Assembly (NCBI RefSeq): GCF_000699445.3
Contig: NC_067196.1
Span: 85,736,364-85,800,363 of the forward strand
Reading direction: 5' to 3'
Length of the DNA stretch: 64,000 nt
Origin: Schistosoma haematobium
Taxonomy: Eukaryota > Platyhelminthes > Trematoda > Strigeidida > Schistosomatidae
Shown: in pieces, positions 1 through 10,445 of the stretch
Position numbering within the stretch: position 1 is the stretch's first letter
Layout: each line of letters opens with the position of its first letter
Translations under genes and position numbers: made by a program
Notes under the pieces: generated by a model
The model's database searches: none
What the model was told of the DNA's origin: nothing
What the model saw: the letters and a program-made list of their open reading frames with translations, nothing else

Positions 1-222
1 TACTTTCTCTCTGTAAAGACGTTTTGAACAATCAAATGATTGTATTAATGCTGCCGCATGACCGACAAATAAAGCATATCCAGTAGCTCCAGTAACCATA
101 CTTATCACTGTAACCCATGCTTCACTTAAACTAGTAGGTGGATATCTTCCATAACCAATAGTTAACATATGCGACATAGCTTTAAACAAAGCCCAAGTGT
201 ATTGATCAAACCAATAAGCATT
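1..222 (-). CDS. HCN: HCN-type channel, exon with pore loop, selectivity filter and S6 (partial gene)
   Basis: Seen: the minus-strand reading is open for 74 codons from an AG acceptor at 223-224 to the window edge. It starts N-A-Y-W-F-D-Q, then [10 protein letters not shown], filter TIGYG, and an S6 with [20 protein letters not shown]. Known: [15 protein letters not shown] and GHA-ALIQS are hallmarks of HCN (Ih) channels, which carry a mixed Na+/K+ current on hyperpolarization at the plasma membrane. The exon joins in phase 0 to the S5 exon at 3521-3670. Odd: the residue before IGYG is Thr (codon at 160-162), not the usual Cys. The C-linker and cyclic-nucleotide-binding domain should follow left of base 1. 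Family assignment is near certain; paralogue identity is unknown. Confidence 0.95.
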
Positions 223-499
223 CTATTAAATAAATATTAAAGAAAAAATATGTATGGTAATATCCTCTATTAAGTTCAACTTCTAATAATAAGAGGTAAT
301 ATATGATGGGAAAAAATTTGAAAGGTTGAATACAATCTTATCCTAAGGTTCTAGGTGAATGGGGGTAACTTACGGATTGCCATACAACCATTCAGGAATG
401 AGTAAGAGGCTTCAACGTCACGGCATATATACTGATAAACTCTACCATTTGGCTAAAATTGGGTAGCATGAATATAACGGCTTATCGCATTGTGACAAC

Positions 500-1363
500 G
501 CGTTGACAACTTCACTTATCTTGGAAGTCTGATTACACCTAATGGGTCGGTGTCCGACGAAATCTCAGCACGGATTCGAAAAGCTCGTTTGGCGTTCGCC
601 AACTTACGTCACCTATGGCGAAGGCGAGATATCCGTTTATCAATAAAAGGACGAGTATACTGCGCGGCAGTCCATTCCGTTGTACTTTACAGCTGCAAAA
701 CATGGCCACTAAGAGTAGAAGATATTCGTAAGCCACTAATATTTGACCACAGATGCCTTAGAAGTATTGCTGGCATCTGTTGGGATCACTGGGTAAGTAA
801 TAGTGAGGTTAGACGTAGGGTATTAGGGAATGATCGTAAATTAGTTTAAGAGATTGTGGATCTTCATCGACTGAGATGATTGGGTCAATATCACGTATGC
901 CTGAACACTGAGTGCCACGACGTGTAATGCTAACCAGTGTTGGTGATGATTGGAAGAAAATTAGGGTTGGCGAAACTAAAACATGGCGTCAGTGCTTGAA
1001 GTCACTATTTTGTGGTCTGAGCGATGTTGGTAGATGCAGAATACTTGGTTGGGGTCCGCGTGACTATCTTAACCAATGGTTGGAGACTCTTGGTGACATG
1101 GCTCAGAATCGATCACAGTGGTGTCGGTGTATACACTCTCTGTCTTCCTTTAAACTAAGAGATTAAAATCGTCTCATATCCTTCATTCCACGAACTAATT
1201 CTTTCTTTCTGTGTTATATCCTCATTACAATCTTTCTTTTATATATTACCACCTTTGAATTAACTACTTTTATGAATCCGGTGTTCATCTTGTTGTGTTG
1301 ATGAGGTATGGACTGATGCATATATGTGCCTGGTCCTACGTTGCAGCTGACTGACTGACTGAG
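500..1363 (+). mobile_element. Non-LTR retrotransposon 3' end (endonuclease/RT type), pseudogene
   Basis: Seen: the reading from about 500 gives NFTYLGSLITPNGS, then codons 550-849 (ISARIRKARLAFANLRHLW...HRCLRSIAGICWDH), and after a stop and frame change 912-1166 (RVMLTSVGDDWKK...GWGPRDYLNQWLETLGDMAQNRSQW). Known: this is the C-terminal tail that follows the reverse transcriptase in a family of schistosome non-LTR elements. It ends in tandem GACT units at about 1345-1361, a typical LINE tail. It has several breaks, so no product is expected. It lies in the intron between the pore and S5 exons. Confidence 0.8.
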
Positions 1364-1859
1364 CGAGGATAATATGATAATATATTTACAAAATATTAAA
1401 AAGCACTTATATGTGAATGTCGTGAAGAAACTTCCCTAAATGTGTATATAGAAACACGAGATCAATTAGTTAAGATGTTAATGTTAGAATTTTAGGTTTG
1501 GGATATTAAAGTTAGAGAATCCATAGAAAACTTCGAAAAGTTCCCTAATAATGTAAAAGCAATATCTTGCCAGTAATTTTCTTCGTTTCCTATTATAAAT
1601 AAAGGTTAATGCCTTCTGACTGGTTAAAACGTGTTTTTCTTGCTATCATGACAACTCTTTTGTAACTCACCACTAAAAATTTATTTCAGTTAGTTAATCT
1701 GATGTGTTAACCCAAGCTACTGAACAATCATTTCTAAGTAACCGACTAATTAACTAATTTACAATTAACTACATAACAAAAGTGTTGAAAATATATAAAT
1801 ATGAAGATGATTGCACAAAATCACCAATTGATTAAAATTATGTCTGTACATCACCAGAT

Positions 1860-2035
1860 TCCAATTAAGTGGTCTATAGGTTAAGCATTCGCTCGCGAGA
1901 CCGAAGGTCTCATGTTCGATTCCCGGTGGTATTGTCGATGTGTACTATTGAGAAGTTTCATAACAAGGTGAAATAGCCGTCAGGTCTTTCCTGGTTTCTA
2001 AGGTCAGTCTGCCGTTTAATCTATGAAAATTATAT
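1860..2035 (+). repeat. SINE-1 copy, degraded
   Basis: tRNA-like part recognisable (GGTTAAGCATTCGCTCGCGAGACCG, B box GTTCGATTCCC), followed by a decayed hammerhead region (no CTGAGGAG, no GAAAC core) and a GGTTTCTAAGGTCAGTCT tail. Confidence 0.7.
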
Positions 2036-2248
2036 ACTTGAAAAGTGCTTTTTTCTCCTATTTGTTATTAGTATCCTGTTGATATTATTTTATTCATTCG
2101 TTCCCATTTAATTTCAAGCGATATCTGCACATTCACTTACTGACACAAAAAACATGTAGTTACTTCATCCTATTGACATTTTATTACTTTGTCAGTCAAA
2201 TAGTGTTATTGGAATTTTTTAATAAACGGAATACACCCATTAAGACAT

Positions 2249-3136
2249 TAAATAAGAAAGATTAGTTCAGCGAAGAGTTCCCTTTTCGGCGAATTCATTT
2301 TCAATGCTGTACAATCGCAAATATATATATATACTTATTTTTACAGGATGATAATAATACTAATAATAATCTGAACGATAAATTATCGCATCTGACCAAC
2401 TCAATGTGCATTCACCAATTTACCTGCTCTTGTGGAGCTAGGTATATAGGTCGTTCGATGCGTACTTTATCCAAAAGAATTCAAGAACATTATCCAGCGT
2501 GGCTAAAAAGAGGAGGTAACGGCTCAGTAAGAAGTTCTATCATCGAACACATTGTGAAAACAGGTCACTCAATCAAGACAGATTCTGCGTTCAAAGTCAT
2601 CTACAAGGTAAGTAGAAGTCTTCCTAAGACAATTAGACTGCATATTCTTTGCATTGCCGAAGCAATAGCCATACATCTGGAAAAACCAGAATTGTGTGTG
2701 CAAAAGAGACTGGTACAACCTCTCCTTCTACCATGGTCTTAATGTATTAGATTGTCCACTCTTTTTCGTACTCTTGTTCCTTTACAGCCATCTGCTTCAC
2801 CTTCTATCTTCCCTTTAAATCTTCTACCCCCAACTGGTTTGTTTTTATTTCCACGATCATTCCGATTACATTTCATCTCTGTTTCAACATTTTATTTTAT
2901 CATACTAAGCCATCCTTACCCGATGAATACCTAAGCCATTAACAATCAAACGATTATTAAACTTTCCTTGTTTTAAATTTTTTTCCTAATATCTTTGTTT
3001 ATTTTGTATAACAGAAGTTTATTATCAGTATTATTATCATCCTGTAAAAATAAGTATATATATTTGCGATTGTACAGCTTTGAAAATGAATTCGCCGAAA
3101 AGAGAACTCTTCGCTGAACTAATCTTTCTTATTTAA
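2249..3136 (+). mobile_element. Penelope-like element remnant with inverted terminal arms
   Basis: Seen: arms at 2249-2361 and 3027-3136 are inverted copies of each other (about 110 bp; they share CAGCGAAGAG, GTACAATCGCAAATATATA and TTACAGGATGATAATAATACT). Between them the plus strand encodes a 112-residue piece (2404-2739). Known: Penelope-like elements end in a GIY-YIG endonuclease and often carry inverted or direct terminal repeats. A second element with the same terminal sequence sits at 47811-48669. The reverse transcriptase part is missing, so this copy is not autonomous. Confidence 0.82.
2404..2742 (+). pseudogene. GIY-YIG endonuclease domain of a Penelope-like element (fragment)
   Basis: Seen: MCIHQFTCSCGARYIGRSMR has the C-x-C-G-x-Y-I-G-R core. 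Next come KRIQEH, then SSIIEHIVKTGHSI, then a helical C-terminus ending KPELCVQKRLVQPLLL. Known: in Penelope-like elements this domain follows the RT and nicks target DNA. Here the C..C..G..YIG..R, the His and the SxI-EH signatures are all present in an uninterrupted frame. The upstream RT is absent. The start shown is the first Met, but translation from this isolated piece is doubtful. Activity is not inferred. Confidence 0.75.
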
Positions 3137-3237
3137 ATAGTGTTACATTAATCGTTTATTTTATTTATTTACACATATTGATACGGAAGTTATGAGCATT
3201 CTATTAATCTCATCTATGTAATGCTAATTTTAATAGT

Positions 3238-3364
3238 TAAAATCATGAATCAATTGAAGCTAGAATCTCGCAAGGTGGGATCGGGGATGCGCACTGCTAA
3301 GGAGTCCCACAGTGCTTCCAGGTTTTCCATAGTGATCTAGCTTCAATTGACTCATGATTTCAGC
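3238..3364. repeat. SINE-1 miniature with inverted ends
   Basis: The ends (AAATCATGAATCAATTGAAGC and its near reverse complement at 3341-3362) flank a short middle carrying GATGCGCACTGCTAAGGAGTC. The hammerhead has lost stem II and the GAAAC segment. This looks like a collapsed inverted SINE-1 dimer. Confidence 0.7.
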
Positions 3365-3520
3365 TATATGAATTACCATAATATTCACAAAACCTTATCT
3401 GATATGTAATATTACTTAGTATGGTGTTACGTAATCATATTAACATGATTATTCATTAATAAACTGTAATTTTAATGAATGACATTAAGCTGTTTAGATA
3501 ATATAACATTATCTACTTAC

Positions 3521-3670
3521 TTGTAGTTTACCTTTAGCTACCCAACTTTCCACTGGATAATCATGTAACATTGGTATAAGAAATTGTAAACAAGCATTCC
3601 AATGTCCAAGTAGTAGAAGTAATAAAACAAGATTAAATATCCCAATAAATTTACTTGCTAAATTAATAAA
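3521..3670 (-). CDS. HCN: HCN-type channel, S5 and turret exon
   Basis: Seen: a 50-codon phase 0-0 exon with a polypyrimidine-AG acceptor at 3671-3672 and a GTAAGTAG donor ending at 3520. It reads FINLASKFIGIFNL, then a leucine-rich S5, GHWNACLQFLIP and ...YPVESWV. This matches the S5/turret of HCN channels (GHW..CLQFLxP). It splices to the pore exon (intron 3298 bp) and receives the S4 exon across an 18.8-kb intron. The S4-S5 linker looks about two residues shorter than the insect HCN channel as I recall it, so a very small exon or a real deletion is possible. Confidence 0.94.
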
Positions 3671-3814
3671 CTAAAAAAAACAAACAAACGAAAATTCAAC
3701 ACATAATAAACCATATGGTTATGTTAAGTAGACAAAAAAAGAGGGAAGTTAAGAAGAAAATAAGTGTAAACAAATGTGATGCAAATAAATTTTGTAGGTA
3801 AATACTATATATAT

Positions 3815-4109
3815 TGTAATGTGTGCTACTTATATACATAAAAGTAGTATATAATGATAGTCAGGAATAGAATGTATTTTAGTAGAAGATCCAGAAGGAA
3901 AGAATAGGAACGGAAAACAATTGGTATGAAAATGCAGGAACAATGAAATCTGAGATGATGGACTGATATTTGCAAAGGAAACAGTCAGGTTTGAGACAAT
4001 GGATTGATATTTTGCAAATTAAGCATTTACTGTAAAGTTCTCAGAGATGTTCTGGAATTTTGTGTTCGAATACATTCGATTGTTCCTATTCGTGTTCTCG
4101 TTCACTACA
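3815..4109 (+). repeat. M element copy
   Basis: Starts TGTAATGTGTGCTACTTATA with the (here imperfect) palindrome and ends CGTGTTCTCGTTCACTACA. Shares the middle words ACAATGAAATCTGAG and TTTTGCAAATTAAGCATTTA with the other copies (31163, 33760, 48712). No coding potential. Confidence 0.75.
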
Positions 4110-4344
4110 ACATTGATAATGACAGTAATAAAATGAAACGCAGATATTTTATCTTTTGGTGCCTGAATGAATTCAAATGTGGGCTGACAATAAAATGACC
4201 ATGGTTCTTACCTCACTTTTAACAGTAAATTTTGGGTGTATGGTTGTAAGTAATAAAAAAGTAGTGTTTTGTTTAAGTGTTATCGAAATATGTGTTCAAT
4301 CTGTCTAGATTCACATATTTTTCACTCAAATACAGAAAGACATA

Positions 4345-4760
4345 TGCAGTGATAGATGGTGGCTAAAAGTAAAGTCCATGATCTACGTTTCTTCTTATTT
4401 GGTAATACTTAGCCGAATGTGACTATATCCAAAAGTTGATGTTCACTTCGAGACATGGACTCAGTGCTTTACTCCGTAACTAGGTGGATGACATGATGGT
4501 GTTTGAGGCGTTCGGTATTAGTTTCGAGTCCTGAAGTGAACATCAATTCTGGAGTACAGGTACATTCAGTTAACGAGTGCTAAATAAGAAGTAATACGTA
4601 TTATTGAATCCTATTGCTATCCAACATCTAACTCTGATTACAATTCTTGTGATTTAATGGCAATATAGAAGCAATCCGCACAGAATGCACATATGCTAAA
4701 AAAGACTGAATAATTACTATTCTAAATATCAATGATAAGATTCAAACAACCGTTACATAT
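4345..4760. repeat. SINE-2 inverted dimer, degraded
   Basis: 4345-4465 matches the SINE-2 hammerhead half on the minus strand (TTTCTTCTTATTTGG, TTGATGTTCACTTCGAGAC). 4480-4760 is a plus copy (TTCGAGTCCTGAAGTGAACATC, GTACATTCAGTTAACGAG, then the tail with GCAATATAGAAGCAATCCGCAC). Both ribozyme cores are lost. Confidence 0.68.
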
Positions 4761-5214
4761 GAATATAAAGATATACCATTCTGGAATAAAATTCACCTTT
4801 GCCTGTAAACCATGTTCATACTTGCATCTAAAGTAGTGATTGTATGGTTACTAGAACTTATTCATACAATCAAGGTGATCACTAAAAAAATTATTGGCTT
4901 TTAGATTCATTTTAAAACAATAATATCCAAATACATCATTTTGGATGACGGATTTGAGTGAATATACGAAAGGTGTGACGAATTATTTATTAATGTGTAA
5001 GCCAGTCTGAACAATGAATTTAAACTAGAGCTATTTTAGTTTTATTCTGAAATGAATGAGTTTATATCTTTTCGTCATTTGAAACATTCGTGATTGAAGA
5101 TTTTTGAGAATTTAGAAAGTGGAAGTACAGTTTAACTATGAACTGAAGAATATATGTAATTACAATAAAAACTATTAAGATGATGATCATAATTATTATC
5201 ATATACTCATTAGT

Positions 5215-5490
5215 GACAGTCTCCAACAGGTATTTCTTGGAGTTCTAGTGAGAAGCTGTGACCAGTAGACTTCAACCGGGTCAGTTGTGAGATAGTAACT
5301 CACTGATGACAATGGTGGACAGTGGCATACGAAAATGATAGGTCCTAGGTTGGAGTCTCACGAGGCGGGATCGTGGGTGCGCACGGCTGAGGAGTCTCAT
5401 ATTGGGAAGAAACGGACGTCCAATGCTTGCAGGTTTTCCATGGTGGTCTAGTTTCAACTGACTCATGAATTCAACAATTAAATTACTATC
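5215..5490 (+). repeat. SINE-1 copy with hammerhead core
   Basis: Starts with the 5' block AGGTATTTCTTGGAGTTCTA, has a partial tRNA-like block (ATAGGTCCTAGGTTGGAGTC), then the ribozyme region and the 3' block TGGTCTAGTTTCAACTGACT. An internal part of the tRNA-like region is deleted. Confidence 0.78.
5381..5426 (+). ncRNA. Hammerhead ribozyme motif, SINE-1 type, weakened stems
   Basis: The core elements CTGAGGAG, GAAAC and a GTC cleavage triplet are all present. Stem I (GCACGG against CAATGC) has mismatches and stem II relies on G-U pairs, so self-cleavage would be poor. Confidence 0.55.
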
Positions 5491-5559
5491 AAGATGGTTA
5501 TACAATATTGTGTGTTGATCGCAATTATTCATCTTTACCATTGAACATTGGCTAAATTG

Positions 5560-5720
5560 TCTGAAGGTTAAGCAATCGAGAGTGAATAATGGTACTGTGT
5601 TAGGTTCATAATTGCAGGGTCGTAGATACCTTTTACGGAGAAGTCTCCTACTAGAACAAAACAGTTGTCCAATGCATCCTGGTTATTAATGGTTGTCTAA
5701 ATTGAATAGGTTTATGACTT
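5560..5720 (+). repeat. SINE-1 copy, degraded
   Basis: GGTTAAGCAATCGAGAG, GTTAGGTTCATAATTGCAGG and GTCCAATGCATCCTGG align with SINE-1. The ribozyme has lost both CTGAGGAG and G12 (reads ACAAAAC). Confidence 0.6.
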
Positions 5721-5988
5721 CAACAAAACTAGTAATATATATGTTTCTTCATTGATTATAATCTTATTCATGTGTGTTTATCAGTTCTTCCTTTAAAGAA
5801 ACCTGTGTTTTTAAAAGTGGCTATTTGTTTTGGAAATACAATAACGTTGCTAAGTCTGATTGAAAAAAATAAACAACTCTATTTCATTTTGTACATGAAA
5901 AATATGAACCACAAATTCAGTACTTACTATCCTAGAAAAGCTAACACCAATTTTTTTTAAATTATTTTACAGACAATATCTAAGATAA

Positions 5989-6006
5989 TTAGTTTTTCAT
6001 GCGAAT
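5989..6006 (+). repeat. Target-site duplication, left copy (RTE at 6007)
   Basis: TTAGTTTTTCATGCGAAT; matches 6591-6608 (TTAGTTTTTCATGCAAAT) at 17 of 18 positions. Confidence 0.9.
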
Positions 6007-6590
6007 AATTTTTTTTCTGGTTAGCGTTTTTTAGCGAGTTAGTTTTCTACGTTATGCGGTCGCTAACCCCATGCCCGACCCTCCTCCTTTATCCAGGCTT
6101 GGGACCGGTAGTGGCCCCCGGAGGGACTCCAGGTGGAGTCAAGACAGTTCTACTGTATGGTGCGGAAACCTGGAGAACTAAGAAAGCCATCATCTAGAAG
6201 ATACAGGTGCTTAATAACAGTTGTCTACGCAAAATACTTCGGATCCGTTGGCCAGACACTATTAGCAACAACCTACTGTGGGAGAGAACAAACCAGATCT
6301 CAGAGGAGGAAGAAATTAGGAAGAAGAGCTGGAAGTGGATAGGACATACATTGAGGAAAGCAGCCAACTGAGTCACAAGATAAGCCCTCACATGGAATCC
6401 TCAGGGCCAAATATGGAGGAGGAGAGGAAGATCAAAGAACACATTACGCCGAGAAATGGAGATAGACATGAGAAAAATGAACAAGAATTGGATGGAACTA
6501 GAAAAGCAGGTCCAGGACAGAGTGTGTTGGAGAATGCTGGTCAGTGGCCCATGCTCTATTAGGAGTAACAGGCGTAAGTGAAGTGAAGTG
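6007..6590 (+). mobile_element. RTE retrotransposon copy with inverted 5' segment (twin-priming structure)
   Basis: Seen: 6007-6139 is the reverse complement of the RTE 5' end (compare 27538-27660). It joins directly to 6138-6590, the RTE 3' end in plus orientation (compare 59337-59789, equal length). Known: 5' inversion with loss of the middle is the signature of twin priming in target-primed reverse transcription. An 18-bp duplication with one mismatch flanks the whole unit (5989-6006 and 6591-6608). The 3' tail is GTAAG/GTGAA repeats. RT-tail codons at 6133-6550 are frameshifted and dead. Confidence 0.9.
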
Positions 6591-6608
6591 TTAGTTTTTC
6601 ATGCAAAT
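6591..6608 (+). repeat. Target-site duplication, right copy (RTE at 6007)
   Basis: TTAGTTTTTCATGCAAAT directly after the GTAAG-type tail; partner at 5989-6006. Confidence 0.9.
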
Positions 6609-7288
6609 TGATACTTTTGTTTCTATCTAATTGATATATCTACCCGTATATATTAACACCAAACAGAATTGTACTATTTTTATCTATGATTATCATTCCT
6701 TAAATGTACTATTCAACTACTATCTTATATAATCCGACATACTTTTCAATATCATTCATTGTATATAAAATAGATTATCATCTGGACGAATCGGTACCCC
6801 ATTGTTGATATTCACAATGAAACATAAAGCCAGTATCTTTCGTTTCGAACACACATTACGTTATCTATTGGACTTCTTAGTTTGAATGTACACTAATTAA
6901 CTCATTCAACAGGTATGATTTTTATTTATATTATTAAAACTCAGTCAATAATAACCTAAACCCTCCAAAATATGAACATTTTTCATCTTATTTATAAGAT
7001 GTGACGTGTCTTTTCATACTCATAGTTCATTAAAGCGTAATGAAGACAAAGAATAACTGTGTGTTTTTTCCTGTTCTTTTCATGAACAGTTCGTGATTGA
7101 TCATTTATATTAATACTCCTAGTTTCTGCATCAGCGCATTTGGTATCTTTAACTAACTGTATTGTAAGAACAAACAAGCAAATTGCTTGATTGTTTTATA
7201 CTGTGTATTCTACTTCAACAAATTCATTTACTTTGAATAATATAATTCGTTTCAGAGGTAAAAAATACAACTCAGCGAAGAAAAGTTT

Positions 7289-7799
7289 TGTTATATCCCG
7301 ATGAAAATAATAAAGGGTAACTGTTAGGATATATTTCTAGATTAATAGTATACAGATATTTCTATAGTATAATTGTTAAGTAACTAAACTATTCACACCC
7401 GTGTTCCTCTTATTATAAGCTTTATTTTGACCTATAAACTACTATTATACGATTTACCATTCTTGAGTTATGCCTGGTCTATCAATACTATTTCCCACAT
7501 TCACGGCCACATTTCGCTAAATCTTGTACAAATGTTATTTTCCATTTTATGGTACGATGCAATCTGTTTGGTCAGTATATAAACCCAGTATGTTTGAAAC
7601 ACATGATTGATATCGCAAAGGTTGAGATTGGTGTTCTGAACTTAACAGACGGGGCTAGGTAGGAAGCAGGACCTAGAAAAGGACTCTAGACTACTTCTAC
7701 GGGTTTATGAGTCGTTGGTTCGATCGATACGTCACTGCTTCCTAATTGGCGGTATCATTGCATTATACATTAATAGAATACATGGCACAAGTTATAAGA
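7289..7799 (+). mobile_element. Solo LTR, family LTR-A
   Basis: Starts TGTTATATCCCGATGAAAAT and ends CAAGTTATAAGA (family end TATAACA). About 511 bp, alignable along its length with 63080-63593 and with the reverse complement of 36952-37464. A TATA box (GTATATAAAC) lies at about 7578. Flanks AGTTT and ATTTT are a 4-of-5 match for a 5-bp target duplication. No internal coding region remains. Confidence 0.82.
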
Positions 7800-8029
7800 A
7801 TTTTCTTTTCGACAATATCCTTTATTCAAGTTGTACAGTTGTATTGATAGTATTTTAATAAATAAGGTGGTCTATTAAAAATTAGGGATAGAATTACATA
7901 ATAAAGTACTCGGGAATTCGCAGTTCAAAATGAACACAGTTCAACAACTTATGCACTATAGAAAGTTTGTTTATTCAAATCAAAACCATGTGTTCAAAAC
8001 CAACATATGCTAGACTTTATTCTTACTTA

Positions 8030-8385
8030 CTTACTCCTATTATACCTTGGAAGGAGGATAGGCTGCCTACTACGACTCTCCAACTTACTCTCACGAGTTC
8101 GAATCCCGCGAGCGGGATCGTGGATGCACACTGCTGAGGAGTCCCACAATTAGTCAAAACGGCCGTCCAGTACTTTCAGGTTTCCAAAGGTGGTCTAACA
8201 TCAATTGGTTTATGATCTCAATCAAATCCTTTCCATTTGCTATTCATTCTTTCGATGCCTGCTTTCAATTCCCGACAAAATGTTTTCGTTGGCCTTCATC
8301 ATTTTTTCTTCTTCTTTCCAGGATTTCAAGTTGGAGCTTGCCGTGTAATGTAATTTGACCTAATTCTAACATGGTCCGAGTTTTT
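8030..8385 (-). mobile_element. RTE-related 3' end, interrupted by a SINE-1 insertion
   Basis: Minus-strand RTE tail begins with CTTACTTACTTACTCCTATT at 8030 and the block GGATAGGCTGCCTACTACGACTCTCC. It resumes at about 8235-8385 (CCAGGATTTCAAGTTGGAGCTTGCC). It is more diverged than the other RTE ends, so probably an older subfamily. The SINE-1 piece 8090-8225 splits it. Confidence 0.65.
8090..8225 (+). repeat. SINE-1 copy, 5'-truncated, inside RTE remnant
   Basis: Begins at GAGTTCGAATCCCGCGAGCG and runs to TGATCTCAATC. The ribozyme has CTGAGGAGTCC but the second half reads AGTCAAAAC, so G12 and stem II are lost. Confidence 0.75.
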
Positions 8386-9299
8386 ATTATTTTGTCTTCG
8401 ATAAATGAACTGTTAATACTAGTGTTTTTAGTTGTTTATCGTTTGTTATAAAAATTTGACAGTAACTCAAACGTATCCATCACCTTTCTCATACTCATCA
8501 AGTGAACAATTATCTTTCATACATTTATGGCATTATCATATCATTGTCTAAGTTACCAATCATTATATATGACACAATTTGACACCTGAAATTTTCTAAC
8601 AATTTATTTTATAATCCTAGTCCTATTTCTTAATAAACTATTTTATTTCTTAATTACCAATAAATGAAATGGTTTGTTGAAACTATATTTGAAATAACCT
8701 CAACGACTGAAATTTAAAATAATTCCAACATTTCGTCCAGCAAAGTTGTCTGAACGTCTTCAGGGTAATAAACAAAATCAAAACTATCAAAGAAATATAT
8801 CATGTTCAACAATTAAATTAAATCTTTACTATGTTTATTCAATCATATTCAGATGTTGATTGGTGAGTAGGATAACACGAGGTAGTTATATGTGAATCAA
8901 GTGAAAAGTTCACAATGTAAAGAAATATTTGAAAATATAAACAGTATGTCGGATAACATTAAGCTAATCAAGGAGATGGTGTCCACTGACCACAAACTAG
9001 AGTTTCTCGATTGTTTGATTGAGAGGAGACGATTATGAGTTAAAAATTAATGTATTCAGGCAATCAGTACATTCTGAGAGATACTTTGATTGCGGCCCAA
9101 CTCATGCTTGTTGTGCGAAGGTCACAGTGATAGGAAACTTAATTGACGGAAGCATTAAGCTCATTACAGAGATGGTGGACTAACAAACTGAACTGAATGT
9201 AGTATTGTCTACAATGGGGGCAAACAACCAATTCATAGAGTTTTTAGAGAAGATTGTTAGAAATGAAAATCTTAATCAGAGTGTAATCTGAAAGAATGG

Positions 9300-9445
9300 T
9301 CACCTTTTCTTAGAATGCTTGTGAAGTAAGGCAATATCGAGGCAATACGCATAGTATGCATATATGTCAATAAGAGACTGATCAACTGCAGTCCTAAACA
9401 TCATTGGGAAGATTCAAGTAAACAATACCAAGTGATTAATACAGT
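9300..9445 (+). repeat. SINE-2 3' tail
   Basis: GCAATATCGAGGCAATACGC, GTCAATAAGAGACTGATC and CATTGGGAAGATTCAAG match the tail following the SINE-2 ribozyme elsewhere (21690, 22010, 35240). Confidence 0.65.
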
Positions 9446-9599
9446 TAGTTTGATATTTTAATAGCATAATTTTAAAAATATACTTAAATACAGTCTGTGA
9501 AGTTACCGACATCCACATTTTGATGAGTCTATATCTGACTTCATTTAAATTGTATGAATGATTGTCATCGAGATCACATGTTGGCTATCCTGCATTGCA

Positions 9600-9700
9600 A
9601 ACTTGATGTTCACTCCAAAACTCGAATCCAATATTGTTCACTTCAAACACTATCACATTATCCACTTAATTACTTAGTCATTATAGCCATATTCAATACA
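9600..9700 (-). repeat. SINE-2 fragment
   Basis: TTGATGTTCACTCCAAAACTCGAATCCAATA is the reverse complement of the SINE-2 tRNA-like part. The ribozyme half is not present. Confidence 0.55.
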
Positions 9701-9964
9701 TCCATTTGATGATTCTCGAATTGAACGAAACACAAATCGTAGATTCCACCACTAATTATCATCTACTTTTACTTTTAAAATGAAAATTGTTTTGAATTCT
9801 ATGATTGAATCTAATCAATTCTAGTAAACAAGTTAAATAAGTCTATTTTTTGTTTTAAAATATTGTAAATCATTATCTGATATTAGTAGATTTGATAATA
9901 TTCAATTGACATTATTATATACCCATATTAAAATTCATTTCTTTTTCAATTTTTATATATTTTC

Positions 9965-10340
9965 AGAAGAGGTTTGTGGAGATTTTAGAAATTTCACTGA
10001 TTGAAATCGTGAGTCAATTGAAGCTAGACCACTATGGAAAACCTGGAAACACTGGATGGCCGTTTCGTCCTAGTATAGGATACCTCAACAGTGCGCATCC
10101 ACGATCCCGCTCCCCGAGAGATTCGAACCCAGGATCTATCAGTCTCGCGCCAGGAGCTTAACCAACTAGACTACTGAGCCTGCATCCAATGGTGTTAATG
10201 TCTAACTTCAACCAATCCACGAAGTTGCGCTACCGTATACCATTGTCTTTAGTGAGCTGATATCTCACAACAGACCTGGTTGAACTCCACTGGTAACGAC
10301 TTCTCACTACAACTCCAGGAGTATCTCTTGAAGTTAGTCA
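9965..10340 (-). repeat. SINE-1, near full length
   Basis: Reverse-strand copy: 3' block at 9965-10045, ribozyme region 10050-10095, tRNA-like part with GATTCGAACCCAGGATC at 10115-10160, 5' block to 10340 (CTCCAGGAGTATCTCTTGAAG). Ribozyme core mutated: TTGAGG for CTGAGG and ATC at the cleavage site. Confidence 0.8.
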
Positions 10341-10359
10341 TTAGTGAGCAGATGATTAT

Positions 10360-10445
10360 TGTCAGAATGGGTTTGTGGAGATATTAGAAATTTCACAGAT
10401 TGAAATCATGAGTCAATTGTATCTAGACCACCATGGTAAACCAAT
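10360..10445 (-). repeat. SINE-1 3' fragment
   Basis: GGGTTTGTGGAGATATTAGAAATTTC, then AATCATGAGTCAATTG and ACCACCATGG, repeats the end at 9965-10035. It breaks off before the ribozyme. Confidence 0.7.
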
